A stretch of DNA of 64,000 nt, from contig NZ_JAZHOB010000004.1 in NCBI RefSeq assembly GCF_048751585.1, forward strand, positions 62,001 through 126,000. The letters are read 5' to 3'. The notes under the pieces are model-generated. The model was given only the letters and a program-made list of their open reading frames with translations, did no database searches and had not been told where the DNA came from. A program made the translations under genes and the position numbers. The DNA comes from G025836975 sp048751585 (GTDB lineage: Bacteria > Pseudomonadota > Gammaproteobacteria > Burkholderiales > Burkholderiaceae_B). Positions 33,794 to 42,543 of this stretch are shown here, piece by piece (within the stretch, counting starts at the first letter, position 1; each line of letters opens with the position of its first letter).

Positions 33794-34081
33794 ATGGCAC
33801 TGCGTCCTTTGCACGATCGCGTGATCGTCAAGCGTCTGGACAACGAGCGCACAACTGCCTCGGGTATCGTCATCCCTGAAAGCGCCGCTGAAAAGCCCGA
33901 TCAGGGTGAAGTCATTGCTGTTGGTCCCGGCAAACGGTCCGACGACGGCAAAGTTCAGCCTGTTGACCTGAAAGTGGGCGACAAGGTTCTGTTCGGCAAA
34001 TACGCCGGCCAAACGGTCAAGGTCGATGGCGAAGAAGTTCTCGTCATCCGCGAGGAAGAAATCCTCGCCGTGGTTCTGTAA
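33794..34081 (+). CDS. groES: Co-chaperonin GroES (Cpn10)
   Basis: 95 residues, ATG at 33794 with CAGGAG upstream. MALRPLHDRVIVKRLDNERT, TASGIVIPESAAEKPDQGEV, and LFGKYAGQTVKVDGEEVLVIREEEILAV are the conserved GroES segments including the mobile loop (about 17-33). It caps the GroEL ring during ATP-dependent protein folding in the cytoplasm. It is the first gene of the CIRCE-controlled groESL operon, 30 bases before groEL. Confidence 0.98.
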   Translation: MALRPLHDRVIVKRLDNERTTASGIVIPESAAEKPDQGEVIAVGPGKRSDDGKVQPVDLKVGDKVLFGKYAGQTVKVDGEEVLVIREEEILAVVL

Positions 34082-34111
34082 TCACACCCGAATCAATCAA
34101 GGAATTTTACA

Positions 34112-35761
34112 ATGGCTGCTAAACAAGTTTTATTCGGCGACGACGCACGTGTGCGCATCGTCCGTGGCGTAAACATTCTCGCCAATGCTGTGAAGACCAC
34201 GTTGGGCCCCAAGGGTCGCAACGTCGTTCTGGATCGCTCTTTCGGCGCACCCACCGTCACTAAAGACGGCGTGTCGGTTGCCAAAGAAATCGAACTGAAA
34301 GACAAATTCGAAAACATCGGCGCCCAGTTGGTCAAGGAAGTCGCTTCCAAGACCTCCGACAACGCTGGCGACGGCACCACCACGGCTACCGTCCTGGCCC
34401 AGTCCATCGTTGAAGAAGGCCTGAAGTACGTTGCCGCCGGCATCAACCCCATGGACCTGAAGCGCGGTATCGACAAGGCTGTTGCCGTTGCCGTCGACGA
34501 ACTGAAGAAACTGTCCAAGCCTTGCACCACCAGCAAGGAAATCGCCCAGGTCGGCTCCATTTCGGCCAACAGCGATTCCTCGATTGGCGAAATCATCGCC
34601 AATGCGATGGACAAGGTCGGCAAGGAAGGCGTCATTACCGTTGAAGACGGCAAGTCGCTGGACAACGAGCTGGACGTCGTCGAAGGCATGCAATTCGACC
34701 GCGGCTACCTGTCGCCCTACTTCATCAACAACCCCGACAAGCAAGTTTCCGTGCTGGAAGATCCGTATGTCCTGATTTTCGACAAGAAAATCAGCAACAT
34801 CCGCGACCTGCTGCCCATCCTGGAACAAGTTGCCAAGTCCAGCCGTCCCCTGCTGATCGTGGCTGAAGACGTCGAAGGCGAAGCTCTGGCCACTCTGGTT
34901 GTCAACAACATCCGCGGCATCCTGAAAACGACTGCTGTCAAGGCTCCTGGCTTTGGCGATCGTCGCAAGGCCATGCTGGAAGACATCGCCATCCTGACCG
35001 GCGGCGTCGTCATCTCGGAAGAAACCGGCATGTCGCTTGAAAAAGCCGCGCTGGAAGATCTGGGCCAGGCCAAGCGCATTGAAGTCGGCAAGGAAAACAC
35101 CATCGTTATCGACGGCGCTGGCGACAGCAAGTCCATCGAAGCCCGCGTCAAGCAAATCCGCGTGCAAATCGAAGAAGCCACGTCCGACTACGACCGTGAA
35201 AAACTGCAAGAACGCGTTGCCAAGCTGGCAGGCGGCGTTGCCGTGATTCGCGTCGGTGCCGCCACCGAAGTCGAAATGAAGGAAAAGAAAGCACGCGTTG
35301 AAGATGCCCTGCATGCTACGCGCGCCGCTGTCGAAGAAGGTATTGTTCCTGGAGGCGGTGTTGCTCTTATCCGCGCCAAGGAAGCCATTGCCAAGCTGAA
35401 GGGCGACAACGTCGACCAGGAAGCCGGCATCAAGCTGGTCCTGCGCGCTGTTGAAGCTCCGCTGCGCACCATTGTTGCAAACGCGGGCGACGAGCCTAGC
35501 GTTGTGGTCAACAACGTGGCAAACGGCAAAGGCAACTACGGCTACAACGCCGCTACCGGCGAGTACGGCGACCTGGTCGAGCAAGGCGTTCTGGACCCCA
35601 CCAAGGTTACCCGCACCGCGCTGCAAAACGCGGCATCGGTTGCCAGCCTGTTGCTCACGACCGAAGCCGCTGTGGCCGAAATCGTGGAAGACAAGCCTGC
35701 TGGTGGCGGTATGCCCGACATGGGCGGCATGGGTGGTATGGGCGGCATGGGCGGCTTCTAA
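34112..35761 (+). CDS. groEL: Chaperonin GroEL (Cpn60)
   Basis: 549 residues, full length. Conserved elements include TTLGPKGRNVVLDRSFGAPTVTKDG, the ATP-binding DNAGDGTTTATVLAQ, GIVPGGGVALIRA and the C-terminal Gly-Met-rich tail (DMGGMGGMGGMGGF). It forms the double-ring folding chamber with GroES. It uses a restricted, highly expressed codon set compared with neighbours. A strong rho-independent terminator follows at 35814-35841. Confidence 0.99.
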   Translation: MAAKQVLFGDDARVRIVRGVNILANAVKTTLGPKGRNVVLDRSFGAPTVTKDGVSVAKEIELKDKFENIGAQLVKEVASKTSDNAGDGTTTATVLAQSIVEEGLKYVAAGINPMDLKRGIDKAVAVAVDELKKLSKPCTTSKEIAQVGSISANSDSSIGEIIANAMDKVGKEGVITVEDGKSLDNELDVVEGMQFDRGYLSPYFINNPDKQVSVLEDPYVLIFDKKISNIRDLLPILEQVAKSSRPLLIVAEDVEGEALATLVVNNIRGILKTTAVKAPGFGDRRKAMLEDIAILTGGVVISEETGMSLEKAALEDLGQAKRIEVGKENTIVIDGAGDSKSIEARVKQIRVQIEEATSDYDREKLQERVAKLAGGVAVIRVGAATEVEMKEKKARVEDALHATRAAVEEGIVPGGGVALIRAKEAIAKLKGDNVDQEAGIKLVLRAVEAPLRTIVANAGDEPSVVVNNVANGKGNYGYNAATGEYGDLVEQGVLDPTKVTRTALQNAASVASLLLTTEAAVAEIVEDKPAGGGMPDMGGMGGMGGMGGF

Positions 35762-35813
35762 GCCACTGCCTCTCCATTTCCCCGGCCCGGGCTCGCGCCC
35801 GGGCATGCAGTTC

Positions 35814-35841
35814 AAAGCCTCCGATCCGTCGGAGGCTTTTT
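35814..35841 (+). terminator. Rho-independent terminator of groESL
   Basis: AAAGCCTCCGA (35814-35824) pairs with TCGGAGGCTTT (35829-35839) across a TCCG loop, followed by a short T run. A second GC-rich self-complementary motif pair, GCCCGGGC, stands just upstream around 35785-35805. Confidence 0.85.
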
Positions 35842-35932
35842 CATTTGCGCCACTTACGCAAAGCGGACACAACAAAAAACCTATAATGCAGCGTCGACTT
35901 TCAACGCGGCCCCGCTGCGCTACCCTGGCCCT

Positions 35933-36325
35933 ATGACTTCGAATCAATCTCCCTATAAAAGCAAAGGCGGCCTGGGCCGCCTGGTTAATGCGCTGCGCTA
36001 CTCGGCCCAAGGATTGGGCGCGGCCTTCCGGCATGAAGCGGCCTTCCGGCAAGAACTGCTGCTGGTGGCGGTGCTGGCGCCGGTTGCGATCTGGCTGGGC
36101 CGCAGCCTGGGCGAAGTGCTCATGCTGCTGGGCACCTTGTTCTTCGTGCTGATCGTCGAACTGCTGAATTCCGGACTGGAGGCGCTTGCCGACACCATCA
36201 CGCTGGACAATCATCCACTGATAGGCCGCGCCAAGGACCTGGGCAGCGCCGCGGTCATGCTGTCCATCGTATTCGGCACCCTGGTGTGGCTGACCGTGAT
36301 CGCCTCGCACTTCCTGGCAAGCTAG
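35933..36325 (+). CDS. dgkA: Diacylglycerol kinase DgkA
   Basis: 130 residues. Three transmembrane helices follow an amphipathic N-terminus, and the family signature is present: FVLIVELLNSGLEALAD and IGRAKDLGSAAVMLSI, containing the catalytic Glu and the conserved Lys/Asp of the KDxGSAAV motif. It phosphorylates diacylglycerol with ATP in the inner membrane, recycling lipid from membrane-derived oligosaccharide synthesis. A TATAAT hexamer at 35882-35887 is a plausible -10. pyrF follows 52 bases downstream. Confidence 0.95.
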   Translation: MTSNQSPYKSKGGLGRLVNALRYSAQGLGAAFRHEAAFRQELLLVAVLAPVAIWLGRSLGEVLMLLGTLFFVLIVELLNSGLEALADTITLDNHPLIGRAKDLGSAAVMLSIVFGTLVWLTVIASHFLAS

Positions 36326-36377
36326 CCGCCTATAATTCCCGGCGGTACCCCCACGGCACAATTTCACAAAGTTTCTC

Positions 36378-37193
36378 ATGACCTTCACGCAAAAACTCGA
36401 CCAGGCCTGGGCCACAAGCGGCTCGATGCTGACAGTGGGACTGGATCCCGATCCTCAACGCTTCCCCGCCGAATTGCAGGGCCGTCCGGATGCCATTTAC
36501 GAATTCTGCCGCGCCATCGTCGATGTGACCTCCCAATACGCCTGTGCAATCAAACCGCAGATCGCCTATTTTTCGGCGCAGCGCGCCGAAGACCAATTGG
36601 AAGCCCTGTGCGACTATGTCCGTGCACAGCACCCCGGTCTGCCCATCATCCTGGATGCCAAGCGGGGCGATATCGGCTCGACCGCCGAACAGTATGCCCT
36701 GGAGGCATTCGAGCGCTATCAGGCCGACGCCGTAACGGTCAATCCCTACATGGGCTTCGATTCCCTGGAACCCTACCTGGCCTGGGACAGCAAAGGCGTG
36801 ATCATCCTGTGCCGCACATCGAACAAGGGCGGTTCCGATCTGCAGTTCGTGACGGCTGGCGACGGGACTCCCCTATACCTGCATGTGGCCAGCCTGGCCG
36901 CCGAGCGCTGGAACACCAACGGCCAATGCGCCTTGGTTGTGGGCGCCACATTTCCTGAAGAAATCGCAAAGGTTCGCGAGCGCGTTGGCGACATGCCGCT
37001 GCTGGTTCCTGGAATCGGGGCTCAAGGCGGCGACATTCCCGCCACGGTGAAGGCGGGATGCGATAGCCGGGGAACAGGAATGATGATCAATTCGTCGCGC
37101 GCCATTCTGTATGCCAGCGGCGGAGACGATTGGCGCGAGGCGGCGGCGCTGGCGGCGCGATCGACCCGCGATGCGATCAATGCTGCCCGATAA
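36378..37193 (+). CDS. pyrF: Orotidine 5'-phosphate decarboxylase
   Basis: 271 residues, the longer subfamily-2 type found in beta- and actinobacteria. The catalytic LDAKRGDIGSTAEQYA carries the Asp-Lys-Asp triad segment, and TVNPYMGFDSLEPYL and LLVPGIGAQGGD line the TIM-barrel active site. It converts OMP to UMP, the last step of pyrimidine synthesis. TATAAT at 36331-36336 could be its own -10. The end overlaps the convergent PncC gene by 17 bases. Confidence 0.96.
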   Translation: MTFTQKLDQAWATSGSMLTVGLDPDPQRFPAELQGRPDAIYEFCRAIVDVTSQYACAIKPQIAYFSAQRAEDQLEALCDYVRAQHPGLPIILDAKRGDIGSTAEQYALEAFERYQADAVTVNPYMGFDSLEPYLAWDSKGVIILCRTSNKGGSDLQFVTAGDGTPLYLHVASLAAERWNTNGQCALVVGATFPEEIAKVRERVGDMPLLVPGIGAQGGDIPATVKAGCDSRGTGMMINSSRAILYASGGDDWREAAALAARSTRDAINAAR

Positions 37194-37683
37194 GGGCAAT
37201 CGCCGTATTTAACGCGAAGGCTACCGAGGCATGGCGGATCTGCGTGCGATCGCCTTCGAATATCTTGGTCATGGCGCGAGTGACCACCCCTTGCGATGCG
37301 CGCTGCGCAAAACCGAAGCACACCATGCCCACCGGCTTGCCGGGGGTGCCGCCATCGGGGCCGGCAATGCCGGTGGTGGAGATGGCAAATTGCGATAGCT
37401 GGGCGGCGGACAGCACACCGGCCGCCATTTCCATGGCGGTTTCCTCGCTGACCGCTCCAAAGCGCTCCAGCGTATCCACATTGACTCGCAATTGCTCGAC
37501 TTTGGCCGCATTGCTGTAGGTGACGAAGCCGCGATCGAACCACTGGCTGGAGCCGGGCGTGTCCGTCATCGCGGCGGCCAGCAATCCGCCGGTGCAGGAT
37601 TCGGCGCAGGCAAACATCCAGCCGCGATCGATCAATAATTGGCCCAGTTGCGGAGCCTGTGCCGGCGAGTCGTTGACCATCAT
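37177..37683 (-). CDS. pncC: CinA C-terminal-like nicotinamide-nucleotide amidohydrolase
   Basis: 168 residues, a standalone CinA C-terminal (COG1546) domain. Conserved LLIDRGWMFACAESCTGGLLAAAMTDTPGSSQWFDRGFVTYSNAAK contains the active-site Ser/Cys region, and STTGIAGPDGGTPGKPVGMVCFG follows. PncC deamidates NMN to nicotinate mononucleotide in NAD recycling. Its ATG overlaps the pgpA stop (ATGA), so it is coupled to that gene. The 3' end converges on and overlaps pyrF. Confidence 0.93.
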   Translation of the reverse strand: MMVNDSPAQAPQLGQLLIDRGWMFACAESCTGGLLAAAMTDTPGSSQWFDRGFVTYSNAAKVEQLRVNVDTLERFGAVSEETAMEMAAGVLSAAQLSQFAISTTGIAGPDGGTPGKPVGMVCFGFAQRASQGVVTRAMTKIFEGDRTQIRHASVAFALNTAIALIGQH

Positions 37684-38204
37684 AGAAACACCTCGAGTCT
37701 GACCAGGATGGCGATAAGCAGCAAGCTATATGCCGCCGCCACGATATCGTCCCACATGACGCCGAAGCCATTCTTGAAATGGCTATCAAAGAAGTGGATG
37801 GGCGGCGGCTTCACGATGTCGAACAGGCGGAACACCACGAAGGCCAGCAACTGGGCGCCAAAAGTATCGGGCGTCAGCCAAAGCACCAGCCAGAAAGCGA
37901 CGATCTCGTCCCAGACCATGCCTCCGTGATCGGGACGTCCCATTTCCTTGCCGACCCTGTGGCAGGCCCAGCAACCCAGCGCGAAGGACCCCAAGAGCGC
38001 CGCGCCGATGTAGAAGTCGGGCAGGCGGGAAATGGCCAGCGCCCACAACAACCATGCCAGCAGCGTGCCCCAGGTGCCGGGAGCGGGACGGATCAGGCCG
38101 CTGCCGAACCCGAAGGAAAGCATGCGGGGAAAGGAGTGGAATACCCAGGCCGTCGTTGGCGGGGGTGCTTCTTGAGTGTCGGAGGGATGATCGGGGGACG
38201 GCAT
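37680..38204 (-). CDS. pgpA: Phosphatidylglycerophosphatase A
   Basis: 174 residues from the ATG at 38204. The PgpA family core is seen in SFGFGSGLIRPAPGTWGTL, DHGGMVWDEIVAFWLVLW and FRLFDIVKPPPIHFFD, with the conserved acidic residues of the active site. It is an inner-membrane phosphatase making phosphatidylglycerol from PGP, with helices around 45-65, 80-95, 105-120 and 155-172. It sits between thiL and pncC in a conserved betaproteobacterial order. The frame extends further upstream without conservation. Confidence 0.95.
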   Translation of the reverse strand: MPSPDHPSDTQEAPPPTTAWVFHSFPRMLSFGFGSGLIRPAPGTWGTLLAWLLWALAISRLPDFYIGAALLGSFALGCWACHRVGKEMGRPDHGGMVWDEIVAFWLVLWLTPDTFGAQLLAFVVFRLFDIVKPPPIHFFDSHFKNGFGVMWDDIVAAAYSLLLIAILVRLEVFL

Positions 38205-38232
38205 ACGATATCTTATTTTATCCGCGGGAAAT

Positions 38233-39192
38233 TCACGAAAAATGATCGAAGCCGCCGGCGGCCACGGTAATGGGATTGCCTTGCGCATCTTTTGTCACCA
38301 GCCCGGCCCGGCCGGTTATCCGGCCCACGCGCGTGACGCGCACAGACGCCTGGTCGGCCAATTGCTGGATGAGCGGGCGCCGGTCCCGCGCCGCGGTAAA
38401 GCATAACTGATAAACATCGCCGCCAGCCAGGACGGCCGCCCGCAGCAGCGCGTCATCCAGTTCCCCCAAGACGGGATCGACAGGCAGCGCATCGTAATCC
38501 AGTTCAGCGCCGCAGGCGCTGGCGTCGAGGATATGTCCGAGATCCTGCAACAAGCCGTCCGAAATATCCAGCGCCGAGTGCGCGACGCCCGCCAATGTTT
38601 CCGCAAATCGCCACGGCGGCAAAGGCCGCTCAAGGGCAGGCCGCGTTGCGGCCAGCAAGGCTGGATTGCCGGGCAGGGAACCCTGCAATAAACGCAAGGC
38701 GATATCGGCTGCGCCCAGCGTACCGGTCACCCAGATATCATCGTCCGGCTTGGCGCCCGACCGCAACAAGGCTTCTTGCGGCCTGACCTGCCCCATGACG
38801 GTAACGTTGATGACGACGCCAGCAACACTGCGCGTCGTGTCGCCGCCAATCAAGGGACACCGCGCCTGATCGGCCAGAGCATGAAAGCCGCCCGAGAATG
38901 CGGCAAGCCAATCATGATCCACGACCGGCAAGGACAGGCTAAGCAGGCAGCCCAGCGGCTGGGCTCCCATGGCGGCCAGGTCCGACAGGTTGACCGCCAG
39001 CGCCTTGTGGCCAAGGGATGCGGGGTCGACATCGGAAAAGAAATGCCGGCCCTCAATCAGAAGGTCGGTGCTGCATGCCAGCTGATAGCCAGGCTCCACC
39101 GTCACCAGCGCGCAATCGTCGCCGCCTCCCAGGATGCCGGGTGGCGCGGGACGGGAAAAATAACGCGCGATGAGGTCGAACTCGTTATTCAA
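38233..39192 (-). CDS. thiL: Thiamine-monophosphate kinase
   Basis: 319 residues with a TTG start at 39192, supported by AGAGGA a few bases upstream and by the family N-terminus (NEFDLIARYF). ThiL/PurM-fold motifs: GGGDDCALV (ATP/Mg-binding), KALAVNLSDLAAMGAQPLG, LIGGDTTRS, and ALDISDGLLQDLGHIL. It phosphorylates thiamine monophosphate to thiamine diphosphate. The gene begins 8 bases after the nusB stop and precedes pgpA by 28 bases. Confidence 0.95.
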   Translation of the reverse strand: MNNEFDLIARYFSRPAPPGILGGGDDCALVTVEPGYQLACSTDLLIEGRHFFSDVDPASLGHKALAVNLSDLAAMGAQPLGCLLSLSLPVVDHDWLAAFSGGFHALADQARCPLIGGDTTRSVAGVVINVTVMGQVRPQEALLRSGAKPDDDIWVTGTLGAADIALRLLQGSLPGNPALLAATRPALERPLPPWRFAETLAGVAHSALDISDGLLQDLGHILDASACGAELDYDALPVDPVLGELDDALLRAAVLAGGDVYQLCFTAARDRRPLIQQLADQASVRVTRVGRITGRAGLVTKDAQGNPITVAAGGFDHFS

Positions 39193-39200
39193 CAGGTCCT

Positions 39201-39701
39201 CTAGCGGCGCGTGGCGGCTTGAACCTCGTCGGGTCGGACGTCGGCCACCATCTTGTCGAGCACCCCATTCACGAACTTGAAGCCGTCGGTGCCGCCAAAC
39301 GATTTGGCCAGCTCGACCGCTTCGTTGATGGCCACTTTGTAGGGGACTTCGATGTGATGGATGAGCTCGAAGCTGCCGATCAGCAAAATACCATGCTCGA
39401 TGGGCGAGAGCTCTTCAAGAGGCCTGTCCACATAAGGCATGAAGCGTTCGCGCAATGCGGGCGCTTCGCGCAGGACGCCATGCAACAGCGTTTTGAACCA
39501 GGTTGCATCCGCTTCCTGGAATTCGTCATCGTCGCGGATGTGCGCGTCGATTTCGCCGGCATCCTGCAGGCCGGCATCGCCGCGCAGCAACCAGGCGTAC
39601 ACGCCCTGCAAGGCGAATTCGCGCGCGCGCCGGCGGGCGCTGCGGCTGTTGCCGCGGGCGGCTGCGCCCGCCGGCGCAGCCGGTGTTCTACTTGTCGTCA
39701 A
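39201..39701 (-). CDS. nusB: Transcription antitermination factor NusB
   Basis: The conserved NusB fold starts at RRRAREFALQGVYAWLL and continues through WFKTLLHGVL, PLEELSPIEHGILLIGSFEL, VPYKVAINEAVELAKSFGGTDGFKFVNGVLDKM. It binds boxA RNA with NusE in rRNA antitermination. The start is uncertain. The TTG at 39701 (166 residues, GAGG upstream) is chosen; ATGs at 39731, 39755 and 39797 lie in the acidic-tail codons of ribH read in another frame and would only add Lys/Thr-rich sequence. It overlaps the ribH end by 14 bases, so it is coupled. Confidence 0.9.
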   Translation of the reverse strand: MTTSRTPAAPAGAAARGNSRSARRRAREFALQGVYAWLLRGDAGLQDAGEIDAHIRDDDEFQEADATWFKTLLHGVLREAPALRERFMPYVDRPLEELSPIEHGILLIGSFELIHHIEVPYKVAINEAVELAKSFGGTDGFKFVNGVLDKMVADVRPDEVQAATRR

Positions 39702-40221
39702 AATCTTCGTCCTCGTCGTCTTCGTCTTCATCCTCGTCGTAGTCTTCGTCGTCATCGGTTTCCGGCTCGAGAGCCGCCACCAGATTGGCCATTTCAACCG
39801 CGCTGCGCGCGCAATCGCGACCCTTCTCCGCAGCGCGCTCTTGCGCCTGCTCGTCGGTGTCGGTGGTCAGAACGCCATTGGCCACGGGAATGCCTGTTTC
39901 GAGCGCCACGCGGCTGATCGCCGATGCGCTTTCGTTGCTGACGATTTCGAAATGATAGGTTTCGCCGCGGATGACGGCGCCAAGGGCAATCAGCGCGTCG
40001 AACTCGAATGTTTCGGCCATCTGCGCCAAGGTGACGCCCAATTCCAGCGCGCCCGGCACGGTAACCAGCATGACATCGCGCTCGTCCACGCCCAGTTCAG
40101 CCAATTCGGCAAGGCATGACTCGAGCTCGGCCTGGCCGATTTCTTCGTTGAAACGGGACCGGACAATCCCTATATGCAGACCTTCCCCGTTCAGGTCGGG
40201 GGACAGAGTGTAAGGGTTCAT
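39688..40221 (-). CDS. ribH: 6,7-dimethyl-8-ribityllumazine synthase with acidic tail
   Basis: 177 residues. The lumazine synthase core (about 8-155) has GIVRSRFNEEI, VTVPGALELGV, IALGAVIRGETYHFEIVSNE and the conserved PVANGVLTTDT. It condenses ArP with 3,4-dihydroxy-2-butanone 4-phosphate, and the product goes to riboflavin synthase. After the core, a tail of about 22 residues consists almost only of Asp and Glu with a few Tyr/Phe, encoded by repeated GA(C/T/G) triplets. Such tails occur in Bordetella-like genomes. ribB lies 16 bases upstream. Confidence 0.95.
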   Translation of the reverse strand: MNPYTLSPDLNGEGLHIGIVRSRFNEEIGQAELESCLAELAELGVDERDVMLVTVPGALELGVTLAQMAETFEFDALIALGAVIRGETYHFEIVSNESASAISRVALETGIPVANGVLTTDTDEQAQERAAEKGRDCARSAVEMANLVAALEPETDDDEDYDEDEDEDDEDEDFDDK

Positions 40222-40236
40222 AGTCAGTAATTCCAG

Positions 40237-41436
40237 TTAAGGGGTGGCAGAAGGTTCACTATCGTAACCCGTTATGGTCAGGGAAAAGCCGGCCATGCTC
40301 GGCATTTTTCTTGGGCGGGCCAGAAGGCGCGCCTTCCCTACATTAAGATCGCGCATGATCTGCGCACCAATACCGTAGGTGCGCAAGCCATAGCGGCTTT
40401 CGCGGTCGGAAACCGGCGCCTCGGGCGCCGATTCATGGTTCCAGGCATCAAACTGGCTGAACAGCAATTCCGAGTCGCCCTGGCAATTCATAAGGATCAG
40501 CAAGCCGGATGGAGCCTGTGCGATCGCCTTGAGGGCATTGGGCACGCTCCAGCTATGCGCCGTGGCGCCCTCGAACAGGACATCGATGAGGCTGGTCGGC
40601 TCGTGCACCCGCACCAGTGTCTCGGACTCGGGGGTAATGGAGCCATGCGCCAGGGCCAGATGCAGGGCGCCCGAGGCCAGGTCGCGGTAGGCGACCGCCT
40701 GGAATTCGCCCCAGGCTGTCTGCACCTGGCGGCTGGCCAGGCGCTCGACCATGGATTCGTGCTCGCTGCGGTACTGGATAAGGTCGGCGATCGTGCCGAT
40801 CTTCAAGCCATGTTCTTGCGCGAAGACCTTCAGGTCGGGCAGACGCGCCATGGTGCCATCGGGCTTCAGTATTTCGCAGATGACGGCGGCGGGCGTCAGT
40901 CCCGCCAGCGCCGTCAGATCGCAGCCCGCCTCGGTATGGCCGGCACGCACCAGAACGCCGCCGCGCACGGCCTGCACCGGAAAAATATGGCCCGGCTGGA
41001 CCAGGTCGGCCGGCTTGGCGTCGCGCGCCACCGCCATCTGAATGGTACGGGCACGGTCCGCTGCGGAAATGCCGGTCTCCACCCCTTCAGCCGCCTCGAT
41101 CGACATGGTGAAGTTGGTGCCGAAACGGGTGCCATTGCGGCTTGCCATGAGGGGCAGATCCAGTTGGCGGCAGCGCTCTTCGGTCAGAGTCAGGCACACC
41201 AGGCCGCGCGCATGGGTGACCATGAAATTGATGGCCTCGGGGGTAACGAATTCAGCCGCCATCACCAGGTCGCCCTCGTTCTCGCGGTCTTCTTCATCGA
41301 CCAGTATGACTAGCCTGCCGGCGCGCAACTCGGCGACAATCTCGGGAACAGGTGATATTTCGTAGGACTGGACCGGACTCAAATCCGCATCGGAGGGCTT
41401 GCTCATAACATTCGGCTCGGTAGAAAGTTGGCTCAT
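40237..41436 (-). CDS. ribB: 3,4-dihydroxy-2-butanone 4-phosphate synthase with degenerate GTP cyclohydrolase II domain (RibBX)
   Basis: 399 residues from the ATG at 41436; ATG at 41406 is also possible. Residues about 30-235 are a complete RibB domain: VDEEDRENEGDLVMAAEF, VTHARGLVCL and RAGHTEAGCDLTALAG carry the acidic and His catalytic residues. The C-terminal half has the RibA fold (WGEFQAVAYRDLASGALHLAL, LRTYGIGAQIMRDLNVGK), but the zinc-binding Cys triad of GTP cyclohydrolase II (ECLTGD..RCDC region) is replaced by EPTSLIDVLFEGATAHSW. The second domain is therefore probably inactive, as in RibBX proteins, and a separate RibA is expected elsewhere. Confidence 0.92.
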   Translation of the reverse strand: MSQLSTEPNVMSKPSDADLSPVQSYEISPVPEIVAELRAGRLVILVDEEDRENEGDLVMAAEFVTPEAINFMVTHARGLVCLTLTEERCRQLDLPLMASRNGTRFGTNFTMSIEAAEGVETGISAADRARTIQMAVARDAKPADLVQPGHIFPVQAVRGGVLVRAGHTEAGCDLTALAGLTPAAVICEILKPDGTMARLPDLKVFAQEHGLKIGTIADLIQYRSEHESMVERLASRQVQTAWGEFQAVAYRDLASGALHLALAHGSITPESETLVRVHEPTSLIDVLFEGATAHSWSVPNALKAIAQAPSGLLILMNCQGDSELLFSQFDAWNHESAPEAPVSDRESRYGLRTYGIGAQIMRDLNVGKARLLARPRKMPSMAGFSLTITGYDSEPSATP

Positions 41437-41604
41437 TTTAACGCCTGAACGCGGCTCGGCACTGTATTGTCGCCCGAAGCGGCAAGCCGTGCTCGATGCC
41501 AGGGCGCCAGGCGGCCGGATCGGTGTTCCGCCCATATGGCCAAAGCCGGGTAATATCGCCCCTAACGCATCAAGGGCCTGTCAACGCTAAAAGGCAAAGC
41601 AATC

Positions 41605-42423
41605 ATGCTCGGAAGTAAAAAAACCGCCGGCCCGCAAGACGGACGCCGCAGCATCCAATCCGTGGAAACCGGCTTTCCCCTGCTGGCGGCCCTGGTCGAC
41701 GCGGGCGTACCCCTGACACTGCGCGACCTGGCGTCGCGCGCGGGAATGACATCGGCCAAAGCGCACCCCTACCTGGTCAGCTTCACCCGCGTCGGCCTGG
41801 TCCAGCAGGACGCCTCCACCGGCCAGTACGAATTGGGGCCTTTCGCCCTGCAAATGGGCCTGGTCAGCCTTCAGCGCCTGGACCCCGTGCGCGTCGCCCT
41901 GCCCCATGCCAATCAACTGGCCGGAAAAATAGGCCATACCCTGGCCATTGCGGCGTTGGGTTCGCACGGCCCGACCATGATACATATCTCGCAAGCCAGC
42001 TATCCCGTGCATGTCAACATGCGCAACGGCACCGTCATGTCCATGCTGCATACCGCCACCGGCCATGTGTTCGCGGCCTGGCTGCCGCCCAAGATCGCCC
42101 AGCATTACATCGAGCGCGAGATCGGCGATAAGGCGGTCGTGACCAGCATCAGTCCGCTGCTTCCCAGTCCCGACGCGCTGCAAGCCCTGCTCGCCGACGT
42201 GCGGCGCGCCGGCATCGCCCGCGCGCTGGGCAATCCTCTGCCTGGCATCGACGCCCTGTCGGTGCCCGTCTTCGATCACTCCGGCAATATTTCGCTGGCA
42301 TTGACCAGCCTGGGCCCCAGTTCCCTGTTCGACGCCAGCGAAGACGGCCCCATCGCCCAAGCCCTGCGGCAATGCGCCGCGGACATCTCGCGGCAACTGG
42401 GATACCGGCCTGCGCCGTCCTGA
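41605..42423 (+). CDS. IclR-family transcriptional regulator
   Basis: 272 residues. The N-terminal winged helix is SIQSVETGFPLLAALVDAGVPLTLRDLASRAGMTSAKAHPYLVSFTRVGLVQQD, followed by the IclR effector domain (GHTLAIAALGSHGPTMIH, LHTATGHVFAAWLPP, ALSVPVFDHSGNISLALTSLG). It should respond to a small, usually aromatic or glyoxylate-like, effector. It is isolated between ribB (divergent) and the CYTH/CHAD gene, so its target cannot be inferred. About 60 bases upstream hold its promoter region. Confidence 0.87.
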   Translation: MLGSKKTAGPQDGRRSIQSVETGFPLLAALVDAGVPLTLRDLASRAGMTSAKAHPYLVSFTRVGLVQQDASTGQYELGPFALQMGLVSLQRLDPVRVALPHANQLAGKIGHTLAIAALGSHGPTMIHISQASYPVHVNMRNGTVMSMLHTATGHVFAAWLPPKIAQHYIEREIGDKAVVTSISPLLPSPDALQALLADVRRAGIARALGNPLPGIDALSVPVFDHSGNISLALTSLGPSSLFDASEDGPIAQALRQCAADISRQLGYRPAPS

Positions 42424-42543
42424 CGGCGGCTGCCGCCGGCCCGGCCTTTCTTGCCGGGCACGCAGCGGCGCCTTTGTCATATACCTGTCATCCAAATCGG
42501 CGTCAAAGCGGGTATCATCCGGCCAGATTACCTGGGACCCCGA

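Noticed and set aside
34130..36415. Very long open frame on the minus strand opposite groEL and dgkA
   Set aside because: It lies antisense to the well-conserved groEL and crosses a terminator and another gene; its composition follows from the biased codon use of groEL.
39690..39775. Repeated triplets considered as a tandem repeat or CRISPR-like array
   Set aside because: They are in frame as the Asp/Glu tail of RibH; no spacers are present.
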